A stretch of 44,518 nucleotides of DNA from Bryobacteraceae bacterium (GTDB lineage Bacteria; Acidobacteriota; Terriglobia; Bryobacterales; Bryobacteraceae), in assembly GCA_025928545.1 (NCBI GenBank), contig JAICJH010000056.1:1-44518 (forward strand), in the 5' to 3' direction. Position 1 is the first letter of the stretch, and every line of letters starts with the position of its first letter. Shown piece by piece: positions 19,015-27,600 of this stretch. Position numbers and translations under genes: made by a program. The notes beneath the pieces are model-generated. The model ran no database searches. It saw only the letters and a program-made list of their open reading frames with translations, and was not told the DNA's origin.

Positions 19015-19895
19015 ACAGGCTTCGCCAGATCCCGATGCGTGATCTTCGTCTGATACCCCGCCGCCGAGAGATTCTTCTTCACGGACTCCGCAATCATGAC
19101 CGAGCGATGATGTCCGCCCGTGCAGCCAAATCCGATAGTCAGGTAGCTCTTGCCTTCGCGGATGTAATGCGGCATTAGCCAGGTGAGCAGTTCCGTCACC
19201 TTCGAGATGAATTCTTCGGTCTGGGGAAATGACCGGATATAGCGCGCAACCGCCGGATTCTTGCCTGTCAGCTGCTTGAATGTCGGTATGTAGTTCGGAT
19301 TCGGCAGGAAACGGACATCGAACACAAGATCGCAGTCGGGCGGGACGCCATGTCGGAATCCAAAGCTCGTTGCATAAATCAAAATCCGGGACTCATCGCC
19401 ATCGCCCTGGAACTGCTGTTTGATAAACGCTCGCAGATCGTGGACGTTGAACTTCGACGTGTTGATGGTCAGATCCGCAAGCGCACGGATCGGCGCCAGC
19501 AATTTGCGCTCTGCGGTAATGCTTTGCCCGATGGCAAGATCGCCGTCAGCCAGTGGATGAGGCCTGCGGGTTTCGCTGAAGCGATGAACGATCGTGTCGT
19601 CGTCGGCTTCCAGAAATATCAGACGCGCATTCACGCTCGCGCGGATTTTCTTATAAATCGCCGGGAATTTCTTCAGCCCGGAGCCTTCGCGGACATCGAC
19701 CACCAGAGCTGCCTGACGTGTCGAGGATGAATCGCGCACCAGATCCGCGAACTTTGGGATCAGATCCACCGGCAGATTGTCTACCGAGTAGTAGCCAAGA
19801 TCTTCCAGGGCGCGCAGCACGGAGCCCTTGCCGGATCCGCTCATGCCGGTGATGATGACTAATTCGGATGAGGGCTTCGCGCGTTTCCTGGCCAT
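19011..19895 (-). CDS. rapZ: RapZ-family nucleotide-binding protein (YvcJ/YhbJ)
   Basis: The 294-residue protein has a Walker A motif 'GMSGSGKG' (residues 17-24), followed by 'ALEDLGYYSVDNLPVDLIP', and the C-terminal 'YLTIGFGCTGGHHRSVMIAE', all typical of the RapZ family. In Enterobacteria RapZ binds RNA and controls GlmS through small RNAs; in others (YvcJ) it is an ATP/GTPase of less clear role, so the function here is open. It is the distal gene of a rpoN-hpf-rapZ block with a 20-bp gap to hpf. Confidence 0.95.
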   Translation of the reverse strand: MARKRAKPSSELVIITGMSGSGKGSVLRALEDLGYYSVDNLPVDLIPKFADLVRDSSSTRQAALVVDVREGSGLKKFPAIYKKIRASVNARLIFLEADDDTIVHRFSETRRPHPLADGDLAIGQSITAERKLLAPIRALADLTINTSKFNVHDLRAFIKQQFQGDGDESRILIYATSFGFRHGVPPDCDLVFDVRFLPNPNYIPTFKQLTGKNPAVARYIRSFPQTEEFISKVTELLTWLMPHYIREGKSYLTIGFGCTGGHHRSVMIAESVKKNLSAAGYQTKITHRDLAKPV

Positions 19896-19915
19896 TCACT
19901 GACTCGTCAGCCAGT

Positions 19916-20230
19916 TTACTGTACGACCGCTCTTTTCAGATCGCGCGCCTTGCCCCGTTGCCGCAGAATCTGTGCCTGAACTTTGCCGATCGCGGAATGA
20001 ATCGCGGTGAACAAATCGGTATGTTCGGATTCGGCGGCAATTTCATGATGCCGCCAGTTCACCTTGACTTCTACCTGATTGGTGCTGTGCTCGTGTTTCA
20101 GAACAACGTGAGCCTCAGCCTCTCCCTTGGCCGTATCGAGCATTTTCCTGATTTTGGAAAATTCGTCTTCGAGTTCCGTGGTTTGAGAGGGGGCCAATGC
20201 GATATGGCGCCCCGTATATGTAATTTTCAT
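19916..20230 (-). CDS. hpf: Ribosome hibernation promoting factor (short HPF/RaiA type)
   Basis: The 104-residue protein matches the short HPF/YfiA family, which binds the 30S subunit in stationary phase and inactivates ribosomes. Visible features: 'MKITYTGRHIALAPSQTTEL' start, the basic central 'KHEHSTNQVEVKVNWRHHEI', and 'SEHTDLFTAIHSAIGKVQAQI', where family members carry the conserved 'D.Y.AID....KL..Q'. There is no C-terminal dimerisation domain, so it is the short form. It starts 6 bp after the rpoN stop and is probably co-transcribed with it. Confidence 0.93.
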   Translation of the reverse strand: MKITYTGRHIALAPSQTTELEDEFSKIRKMLDTAKGEAEAHVVLKHEHSTNQVEVKVNWRHHEIAAESEHTDLFTAIHSAIGKVQAQILRQRGKARDLKRAVVQ

Positions 20231-20236
20231 TTGGAT

Positions 20237-21832
20237 TTATTCCCGGACCCGGCGCTGATGAGTGGACGGTATCTTCAGATCTTCGCGATACTTCGCGACA
20301 GTTCGTCTGGTTACCTGAATGCCTTCCATCTGTAGCTTCGCTGTGATCTGATCGTCCGTCAGCGGGCGCTTCTGGTCCTCGTCGTCAATCATCTTCTTGA
20401 CCTTGCGCTTCAACAATAACAGCGGCGTATCGCCACCTTGCGGACCCTGCACCGCCTCGGAGAAGAAGTAGCGCAGTTCGTATACGCCGTGTGGTGTATC
20501 CGCGTACTTGTTCGCCACGGCCCGGCTCACGGTGGAGGGATGGACGCCAACTTCCTCCGCAACGTCCTTGATCATCATCGGCCGCAGGAAATCGATGCCG
20601 TGCAGCAGGAATTCCAACTGCCTGCGGCGAATCGATTCGCACACCTTGAGAATCGTCTGCTTGCGCTGTTCGATGTTCTTGATCAGCATCAGAGCCGATG
20701 AATAACGTTCGCGCACGTAATCGCGCACGTCTTTGGTGGCGCCGTTGTCTTTTTCCAGCATCCGCCGGTACTGGGCATTGAGGCGGAGTTGCGGCAGATC
20801 GTCGTCATTCATCTGGATGATGAAATCTTCGCCATCCCGAATGAAATGGATATCGGGCTCGACCGTTCGTGCCGCCGGAGCTGAGAACCGGGCGCCGGGA
20901 CGCGGGTCCAGATGCCGGATTCGCGCCACCGCCACATCCACGTGTTCCTGCGGGCGGCCCAATACCTTCGCCAATTCTTTAAACTGGCGCGTTTCGAGCA
21001 AACGCATGTGGTCGGAAATGATGCGCCACGCCACGCCACCCTTGCCATTGCCGCTCTCAATCTGAAGCAGCAGACACTCGCGCAGATCGCGCGCGCCGAT
21101 GCCGGCCGGGTCCAGAGACTGGACCGCCTTCAGGGCGGCATCCATAATCTGCCGGTCGTGCTGACCGTGTTCCGCCATCTCGTCCAGCGTGGCCGTCAGA
21201 TACCCGTCGTCATCCAGGTTTCCAATGATGGTTTCCGCGGCATCGCGGGTATCGTCGTCCAGCAGCCCGATGCTGAGCTGCGAACGCAGATAATCCGGCA
21301 GGGTCTGCGGTTGCGAGAGGAAGGTTTCAAACGACGGCTTCTCAACCGCCTCCGAGGCCGGGCTTTTATAGCCTGGATCCAGGTAGTCGTCAAAAAACGA
21401 TCCGAAGTCGATCTCGTCAAAGGGATCGGTCGAGCTCTGCTCTGCGACTTCCGGCGTCTCAACCGAGGTCAGCGAAATATCCGGCACCTCGGAAATCTCC
21501 GGTGTCATCCCGGCACCCAGCGCGCTCTCGGTGTAGGTGGCGTTGATCAGTTCCGCGGAATCCGCTTCGATTCGGATGTCAGCCGCGTCCAGCAGATCTT
21601 TGTCGGCCAGGTCGGACGAACGCTCCGCTTCCAGCAGCGGCTGCAGTTCTTCCGGTGAAATCTCGTCTTCCGCATCCAGCGTTTCTTCGAGGACGGGGTT
21701 GTCGATGATCTCCTGATTGATCATCTCCTTTAGCTCTAACCTGTTGAGGTGAAGGACCGTCACCATCTGAACCAGCCCTGGCGTCAGGATCTGTTTTTGG
21801 GCGACCTTCAGTTGGAGTCTGGGCGAAAGCAT
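20237..21832 (-). CDS. rpoN: RNA polymerase sigma-54 factor
   Basis: Sigma-54 directs RNA polymerase to -24/-12 promoters and needs enhancer-binding ATPases. The 531-residue protein starts with the Gln/Leu-rich region I ('LSPRLQLKVAQKQILTPGLV'), has an acidic region II (about residues 50-170), the core-binding domain, a helix-turn-helix ('IKDVAEEVGVHPSTVSRAVANKY' region) and ends with the RpoN box 'TRRTVAKYRE' followed by 'DLKIPSTHQRR'. Canonical box is ARRTVAKYRE, so only the first residue differs. No Shine-Dalgarno precedes the ATG; a TATAAT lies only ten bases upstream. hpf follows at 6 bp. Confidence 0.97.
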   Translation of the reverse strand: MLSPRLQLKVAQKQILTPGLVQMVTVLHLNRLELKEMINQEIIDNPVLEETLDAEDEISPEELQPLLEAERSSDLADKDLLDAADIRIEADSAELINATYTESALGAGMTPEISEVPDISLTSVETPEVAEQSSTDPFDEIDFGSFFDDYLDPGYKSPASEAVEKPSFETFLSQPQTLPDYLRSQLSIGLLDDDTRDAAETIIGNLDDDGYLTATLDEMAEHGQHDRQIMDAALKAVQSLDPAGIGARDLRECLLLQIESGNGKGGVAWRIISDHMRLLETRQFKELAKVLGRPQEHVDVAVARIRHLDPRPGARFSAPAARTVEPDIHFIRDGEDFIIQMNDDDLPQLRLNAQYRRMLEKDNGATKDVRDYVRERYSSALMLIKNIEQRKQTILKVCESIRRRQLEFLLHGIDFLRPMMIKDVAEEVGVHPSTVSRAVANKYADTPHGVYELRYFFSEAVQGPQGGDTPLLLLKRKVKKMIDDEDQKRPLTDDQITAKLQMEGIQVTRRTVAKYREDLKIPSTHQRRVRE

Positions 21833-21842
21833 GTTAAACCGT

Positions 21843-21848
21843 ATTATA
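21843..21848 (-). promoter_or_regulatory. Possible -10 element giving a near-leaderless rpoN mRNA
   Basis: The minus strand has a perfect TATAAT with only ten bases to the rpoN ATG. The -35 region 17 bases further up (TGCACC) is weak. If used, transcription would start a few bases before or at the start codon, which would fit the missing Shine-Dalgarno. Confidence 0.35.
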
Positions 21849-21942
21849 GAGCGCGCGGAGGATTTGGTGCAGCTTCAATGTGGGAAATGGCACGCCAATT
21901 GCTGAGCACGCGAATTACCAATCCGCCGGGAGACCGATAACT

Positions 21943-22800
21943 ATGGCCGTTTGCTTGAGATGTGGCGCACCTATACCCGATGCAGCGAAGTTTTGTGGCG
22001 CTTGTGGCACCCCGGTACGCGAGAACGTTCCGGCCGCCGCATTTGTTCCTGACACCCTGGATTATTCGATCCAGGGCGACAATCTGCAAATTGCGCGCGT
22101 TAATCTGAAAAACGGGCAGGAAGTTTATGCAGAGGCCGGCAAGATGGTCTACAAGACCACGAACGTCGGGTGGGATACGCGGATGACCGGCCAGACCCTG
22201 GGCGAAAAGCTATTGGGCGCCTTTCGCCGCACCGTGACGGGAGAATCCCTTTTCGTGACCTATTTCCGCGCCGATGGGCCAGGTGAAGTCGGTTTCGCAG
22301 GCAGCTATCCGGGCAAGATTCAGGCGTTCCGGTTGGCTCCTGGCCAGGGAATTCTCGCCCAGCGCGATGCATTTCTTTTTGCCCAGCCTTCGGTGCAGCT
22401 AACGGTCGCCTTCGTCAAAAAGCTCGGTGCGGGCTTTTTTGGCGGCGAAGGTTTTATTCTTGAGAAGCTTACCGGGCCGGGTACGGTTTTCATCCATGCC
22501 GGCGGTGATTTTGTCGAATTCACCCTGGCCCAGGGGCAACGCATGCAGGTCGAAACCGGTAACATCGTTGCGTTCGACGACACGGTTGACTACAACATCG
22601 AATTCGTGGGAGGCATCAAGACCGCGTTGTTTGGTGGCGAAGGCTTGTTTCTTGCGACACTAACCGGCCCCGGCCGGATCATCCTGCAGAGCATGACGCT
22701 GCAGAAATTGCGTCGTGAACTGGCTCCGGCGCGCACTGGCGGCGACTCGCACAACGCGATCGACGCGCTCAGCGGTTTGCTGGGCGGCAGCGAAGATTAG
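21943..22800 (+). CDS. AIM24/TIGR00266-family protein with N-terminal zinc ribbon
   Basis: About 285 residues. Residues 4-21 form a small zinc ribbon (C4-x2-C7 and C18-x2-C21). The rest is a beta-rich AIM24/TIGR00266 domain, seen in 'YSIQGDNLQIARVNLKNGQEVYAEAGKMVYK' features, 'GFAGSYPGKIQAFRLAPGQG' and the repeated 'GGEGFILEKLTGPGTVFIHAGG' and 'GGEGLFLATLTGPGRIILQS' strands. The bacterial function of this family is unknown. The ATG at 21943 was chosen because the ribbon begins right after it and a GGGAGA lies upstream. It converges on the CHAT operon with a 7-bp gap. Confidence 0.85.
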   Translation: MAVCLRCGAPIPDAAKFCGACGTPVRENVPAAAFVPDTLDYSIQGDNLQIARVNLKNGQEVYAEAGKMVYKTTNVGWDTRMTGQTLGEKLLGAFRRTVTGESLFVTYFRADGPGEVGFAGSYPGKIQAFRLAPGQGILAQRDAFLFAQPSVQLTVAFVKKLGAGFFGGEGFILEKLTGPGTVFIHAGGDFVEFTLAQGQRMQVETGNIVAFDDTVDYNIEFVGGIKTALFGGEGLFLATLTGPGRIILQSMTLQKLRRELAPARTGGDSHNAIDALSGLLGGSED

Positions 22801-22807
22801 TCACGGC

Positions 22808-23353
22808 TTACCCGCGATCCTTTGGCGAAGAAACTTCCGTCGCGGTGGTAGTTGGTACTTTTCGTATCCACACCCAGCCGCTAAGAACCGCCCATAGCAC
22901 GATGAGGCAGCCAAACCCGCGGTCGTACCAGCGGGCGGCTGGATCAATCGCGAGTTCGAGCCCCAGCAGCAAGCCGATTACAATGGCCGCGAGCTTCACC
23001 AACACCAAAATGCCGTCAAGAATTGCCCACTGGGTCCGGCTGGGTGCCGACCCCGGCCGCAGCACCGCTTTCCATTCCTTTCCCGCCTGCAAGCCGCCGT
23101 ACCAGGTTGCCAAGGAAGCCCCGCGGGGAACGAACGTCACGTAGTATAGTTGGCCCTCGACCTGAACTTTGATCGTCGCGCCCAGGCCGTAACGCGGCCA
23201 TTTCAGAAGGGACCAGGCGGATTTCGGGATCGAAAACACTTCCCTGCCGGCCGAGTCCAGAATGAGCCTTTCGCCGACGAGCTTCAGGGTGCCGGAGTGC
23301 ATGCCCCAAACGCCCGCACTCCAACGTACCTCGCTTTGCAGAACGGCGGCCAC
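22808..23353 (-). CDS. Membrane protein with PH/GRAM-like N-terminal domain, unknown function
   Basis: Not a family I can name. Residues 1-95 look like a small PH/GRAM-type beta domain ('GTLKLVGERLILDSAGREVF', 'IPKSAWSLLKWPRYGLGATI', 'GQLYYVTFVP'). Two membrane helices follow at about residues 111-131 ('ILDGILVLVKLAAIVIGLLLG') and 147-165 ('GFGCLIVLWAVLSGWVWI'). It is the third gene of the minus-strand CHAT operon: its start codon directly abuts the stop of the Pro/Gln-rich gene, so the two are probably made together. The PH-like reading is by eye and needs a structure prediction. Confidence 0.75.
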   Translation of the reverse strand: MAAVLQSEVRWSAGVWGMHSGTLKLVGERLILDSAGREVFSIPKSAWSLLKWPRYGLGATIKVQVEGQLYYVTFVPRGASLATWYGGLQAGKEWKAVLRPGSAPSRTQWAILDGILVLVKLAAIVIGLLLGLELAIDPAARWYDRGFGCLIVLWAVLSGWVWIRKVPTTTATEVSSPKDRG

Positions 23354-24670
23354 TTACTCCAATCCCAGCTTCGACCGGAGCGTGCCGACCGCGGCGCGCG
23401 CCTCATCCCGATCATGTGAGGCAAGGGCCATGGTCAGGTACAAACCCTGCTTCGTTGCGATGTGAAAGACGCCCGCATCCCGTCCAATCAGATTGTTCAT
23501 CCGGATATCCAGAATTTCAGCCGCCGGAATCACAACCGCACCTTCACCTCCGCCGGGAGTGAACGTGAGGTTGGCGCCGCTGACGCTCAGAAGCGCTCCG
23601 CACGATTGTTGAAAAAACGCGGCATCTCCGGCGCGGGAGTGGTCGTGAATCACCTTGAAAACCGGCGCCTTTTCTCCTCTTGTCTGACCCCCGACGGGAG
23701 CATAGTTCTGACCGTTGTAAGGAGCCTGCGCGGCAGGATATGGGTAGGCCATTTGCATTGGCTGTTGGATCTGCTGCTGCATCGGCTGCTGCATCGGCTG
23801 AAGTGGAGGACTGTACGGTCCTCCGCCGCCGGGCGGGGCCTGCGGCGGATTGAACTGCTGTGGCGGCGCGTTCTGTTGCTGAACTGGAGGACTATACGGT
23901 CCTCCGGCTGGAGCGCCCTGCGCCGGGGGCGCGTATTGCGGTTGCGGCACACTCTGCTGCGGTGGATATTGCTGCTGCGGTGGATATTGCTGTTGAGGCG
24001 CGTACTGCTGTTGAGGCGCATACTGGGGCTGCGGCGGCGGAACCTGTTGCACGGGCGCCCAACCCGGCATCGCCATATTGACGGGCATCTGTTGGTAGGC
24101 AGGATCGCCGACGGGCGCCTGCGGATAATTCATGTTTCCGCCCTGCGGTGGCATGTATTGCATTTGCGCCGGCGCCATCTGCATCTGCGGCTGCTGCTGC
24201 ATTTGCTGCTGTATCTGCTGTTGCGGCTGCTGTTGAACCTGCTGTCGCGACTGTGCCCGTATCGCCTGATAGGTTTGAACACCCTGTGCCACCAACGACA
24301 GGGCGGCAGCCAGATTATCCATTTTGCCTCGAGTCGCCGCGGCAGTCTGGCTGGCTGCCATGCGCATCTCAAGCGAAGGATCTAATCTCCTCGCCACTGA
24401 CGCAAATGCGGTAGCCTGCGCGGCGTCCCCGGATTTCTGCGCCGCTTCCGACATCAGGCGATAGATGGACGCCTGCATCACCGGCTCGTTCGGAAAGAGC
24501 TCCAGCATGCGGCGACCGCCGGCGAGGATTGCAGGTGCATCGCCGCCTTCCACAGCGGTCTGAAGCCCGGACGCGGTGTCCCGCACCAGCCCCGGATCCA
24601 TCGGAATCAGCAGCTGAGCGGCAGTTGCCAGACCAGCCATCGTCAAAAAGACCATCGCGAATCGAGACAT
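23354..24670 (-). CDS. Exported Pro/Gln-rich protein with PH/GRAM-like C-terminal domain
   Basis: The 438-residue protein has a signal peptide ('MSRFAMVFLTMAGLATAAQ'), a helical N-terminal part (about 20-130, TPR-like spacing: 'ILAGGRRMLELFPNEPVMQA'), a long low-complexity segment (about 140-335) made of Q-runs and repeats such as 'PQQQYAPQQQYPPQQQYPPQ' and two 'GGPYSPP' units, and a compact C-terminal domain (about 340-438) with 'LLSVSGANLTFTPGG', 'IPAAEILDIRMNN' and 'VFHIATKQGLYLTMAL'. The last domain looks PH/GRAM-like and resembles the start of the downstream membrane protein. It lies 10 bp after the CHAT gene. Function unknown. Confidence 0.78.
   Translation of the reverse strand: MSRFAMVFLTMAGLATAAQLLIPMDPGLVRDTASGLQTAVEGGDAPAILAGGRRMLELFPNEPVMQASIYRLMSEAAQKSGDAAQATAFASVARRLDPSLEMRMAASQTAAATRGKMDNLAAALSLVAQGVQTYQAIRAQSRQQVQQQPQQQIQQQMQQQPQMQMAPAQMQYMPPQGGNMNYPQAPVGDPAYQQMPVNMAMPGWAPVQQVPPPQPQYAPQQQYAPQQQYPPQQQYPPQQSVPQPQYAPPAQGAPAGGPYSPPVQQQNAPPQQFNPPQAPPGGGGPYSPPLQPMQQPMQQQIQQPMQMAYPYPAAQAPYNGQNYAPVGGQTRGEKAPVFKVIHDHSRAGDAAFFQQSCGALLSVSGANLTFTPGGGEGAVVIPAAEILDIRMNNLIGRDAGVFHIATKQGLYLTMALASHDRDEARAAVGTLRSKLGLE
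23805..23905 (-). repeat. Two copies of a 20-bp palindromic repeat encoding GGPYSPP
   Basis: Positions 23805-23824 and 23886-23905 each read GGAGGAC, six bases (TGTACG or TATACG), GTCCTCC: a 7-bp perfect inverted repeat. They differ by one base and lie 81 bp apart, in frame. They encode the same peptide in the Pro-rich segment, so protein repeat is the simplest explanation, though the mRNA could also fold here. Confidence 0.6.
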
Positions 24671-24680
24671 AAGCCTTCTC

Positions 24681-27600
24681 CTAAGTGGCTCCCGTAAGAA
24701 TGAAAGGAGCCCAGTAAAACGGATGAGGGTATTTTGCGCGAACCGCCAGTGCCGCCTCGCGCAACGCCGCAGCCGGGCGCATCCCGGAGTGCAGGCGACG
24801 ATATAAGCCTTCCATTAGCATAGCTGTTGAATCGTCGCTCACCTTCCACAGACTGGAAATAACCGTATCTGCGCCCGCCGATAAAAAGGATCTTGTCAGT
24901 CCCGCCACTTCATCCCCTCCGGAAATCCTGCCCAGACCCGTCTCGCAGGCGCTGAGAACCACCAGGCGCGCCCGAATTCGAATATCCGCCAATTCATAAA
25001 GCGAGAAACGGGTGGCCTGGCCTTCATCTCCGGCCGTCAGCAGCGCACTGAACAGGGGAGCGCCTTCGTCCAGCAGCCCGTGAGTAGCGAAGTGAACGGC
25101 CTCATGATGTTCCAGCGCATCGCGAACGGCGTCATGCGTAAACTGCGCTCCGAATACCCGGGGCGCGCGCGTGAAGATCCGCGCGATGGCGTCGGTTTCA
25201 CGCAGAGTGCCGGGGAGCGACGGCCAGCCTTCCACAGACGTATCCCCCAGCGCGCCCAGAAATACATCCGTTGGCGCACGCCAATGTTTCGGCAGGAATT
25301 CCAGTACGGAAGCGGCCGGAAGATAGCTGATCGTCCGGTTTTCAATCAGCGGATGCCCATCCTCCGCCTCCAGCGCCTGAAAGGGTAATTCCTGCAGATA
25401 ATCGGCGGCGACAACGTAAGTTCGCGTGGTTCCGGCGGGAATCAATTTCATAACGGGCGCGGACACGCGCTGCGAAACGCTATGCAGCAATTCCTTCCAG
25501 CTGTCGTCGCCGTCATCGGCGGAGAACATGGTGCGCAGCCGTGCGACGTCTTTGCGTAACTGGTCCGGGCTTGTCTTCCATTGAACGCGGCGGGTGGCAT
25601 TACGGCTGATTACCAGCGCCACGATGCCATCTTTCAAAAGTCCGTATTCCAACAGTGCGGTGTCGACCGGCAGTAGTTCGCGCACACGCCCAAGTGAAAC
25701 AGGATTTGCCGCGAACAGTTGCCCGGTTCTGTCGCGACCCAGCGACGCCTGCTGGCGCGCGAGGTGAAATTGATTTTCCAGCGTGGCGAGTTCGGTCCTG
25801 AGCGTTGCCGGGTCGTGGCCTGCGCTGCGCAACACCGATTCGTTCTGCGGCAAGAGATCCGTTCGCAGCGCAGCAATTTGTTTTTCCATCTGCTGCAGCG
25901 CCGCGGTTTTTGGTTCCGGCGTGGAAGAACGAAAGCGCTTGCCCCGCAGCGAATCCAGAAAGGATCGCGCCTTGCCGCGCTCGAGCATTTCGAAGACCTG
26001 GTCGTCTGTCCCGCTCCCAACCGTTGCGGTGAGGGCTCGCCGATACAGATCCTGCACCGCCTCGGTGTCGATTAACGATTGCTGCTGCTCCTGCTGGCTC
26101 AGATTTGCGCGGAGCGATTCCAGCTTCGCCACGGCGGCGTTGTACAGTGCGGTGGACTGCCCCGGATCGCCGCTTCCTTCTACCACAATTCCTTTTTCGT
26201 AAAGCAGGCGCCATCCGCTCTCGGCGAGATTCAACCCCGAAGACAACCGCTCGGCTGCGGTGAGCTGTGCATCGGCTATCGCGCCGGCATCCGGCAGGCC
26301 GGCCTGGTTGACCGCGGCGAAGTGCGCAAATTCCACCCGGGCCAGAATCTCTTCCTGGCGGGCGCCGGCTTCCTCAAGTGCTGTAATCGCCTGCCCGTAG
26401 TAGTCGGCCGCTTTGCGAATCTGGCGATCGTCACGCTCCAGCCTGGCTGCTTGCCACAGCACCTCCTGCCGTGAAAATGCAGCCTGCGCCGGCAGACCCC
26501 GCAGCGCCTTGTCAAGAATATCCCGCGCCGTATCCATATCGTCGTCGAGGACGGCCACCGCGGCGCGCCCCAGCAGCGCCCCTCCATATGCGTTCGCCGC
26601 ATCCGTGCGCGCGGCCGCTCCCGGCAGCGCATCGATCATACGTGTCACTTCCTGAAAGGTCTGACGGGCTTTGCCGATCTCCCGCAACCTGACGTACGCG
26701 TTGCCAAGATTGTTTGCGATCCGGAAATACCTTGTCGCGTCCGATGAATCCGCAGGCATGCCGTTAGGCATGAACAGCCAGCGCATCAGCCTACGCGCTT
26801 CTTCGAGAGAAGCGGCCTGGCTGGTAATACTGTTGGCTGCCGCATAGCTGGCCGCCATGGCTTCCAGTACCTGGATCTGCCCGCCCACATCCTTCTTTGC
26901 CCGCGCGGCCTCCAGAACGCCCGCTTCCTCGCGCAGCACCGCGTCGATGTCTCCCGCCATGCGTCTGCGGACCTCAATCGTCTGTCGGGCCGCGGCGCCA
27001 ATTGGAACGGCAAGCCCGGTGAATTCAGCCTCCATCCGCTTCGCGAGCTCGATCGATTCCGCATAATCCAGGGAGCGCATTGCCAGCAGATTGGTGGTGA
27101 GAAGTTGCAGGGTGATATCGGTGTCGCTTGCACCGTCGGCACGCGCCTGCCGGAGCCGGTCCAGCACCGTCCCGTACTGTTTCTCTTCGAGCAGAACATC
27201 GCAGTCGGCGATCAGTGCCGATCTCCGGAACTCAGCCGGCGCGTTTTGTGCGGCCTCCAGAAACAAGCGCACTTCCGAGCGTGCGCCCGCTACGTCTTTC
27301 AACGCGAGCCTGGCATCCACGAGATCGCGCCAGATCCGTCCGGCACCTACGCCGGTGCGGTCCCGGCCCGTAGCCTGCGCCTTTCGGTAACTCTCCAGCG
27401 CTTCGCCAGGCCGCGCGAGCGACATCTGATCCCGGCCGATCGCAGCCCAGCTGACGTCCAAGGTGTCGGTCCCGCCCGCACGCTGCTGAAGTTCCAGCGC
27501 CTGTTGTGCCGCTGCCAGGGCGGACTTGTAATCACCCTCAAGATTGCGATAGTTGGCATCCTGCAATTGAGCAAAGATGCTGGCTCGCACAAAATCGCCC

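Noticed and set aside
23730..24240. The repetitive Pro/Gln segment as a CRISPR or tandem-repeat array
   Set aside because: The repeats are in frame, short and degenerate at codon level, and encode Q/P/Y units; there are no unique spacers.
23462..24385. A 307-codon plus-strand frame rich in Leu, Arg and His opposite the Pro/Gln-rich gene
   Set aside because: It is the antisense of CAG/CCG-type repeats, has no domain and no ribosome-binding site; the minus-strand frame has a signal peptide and a folded C-terminal domain.
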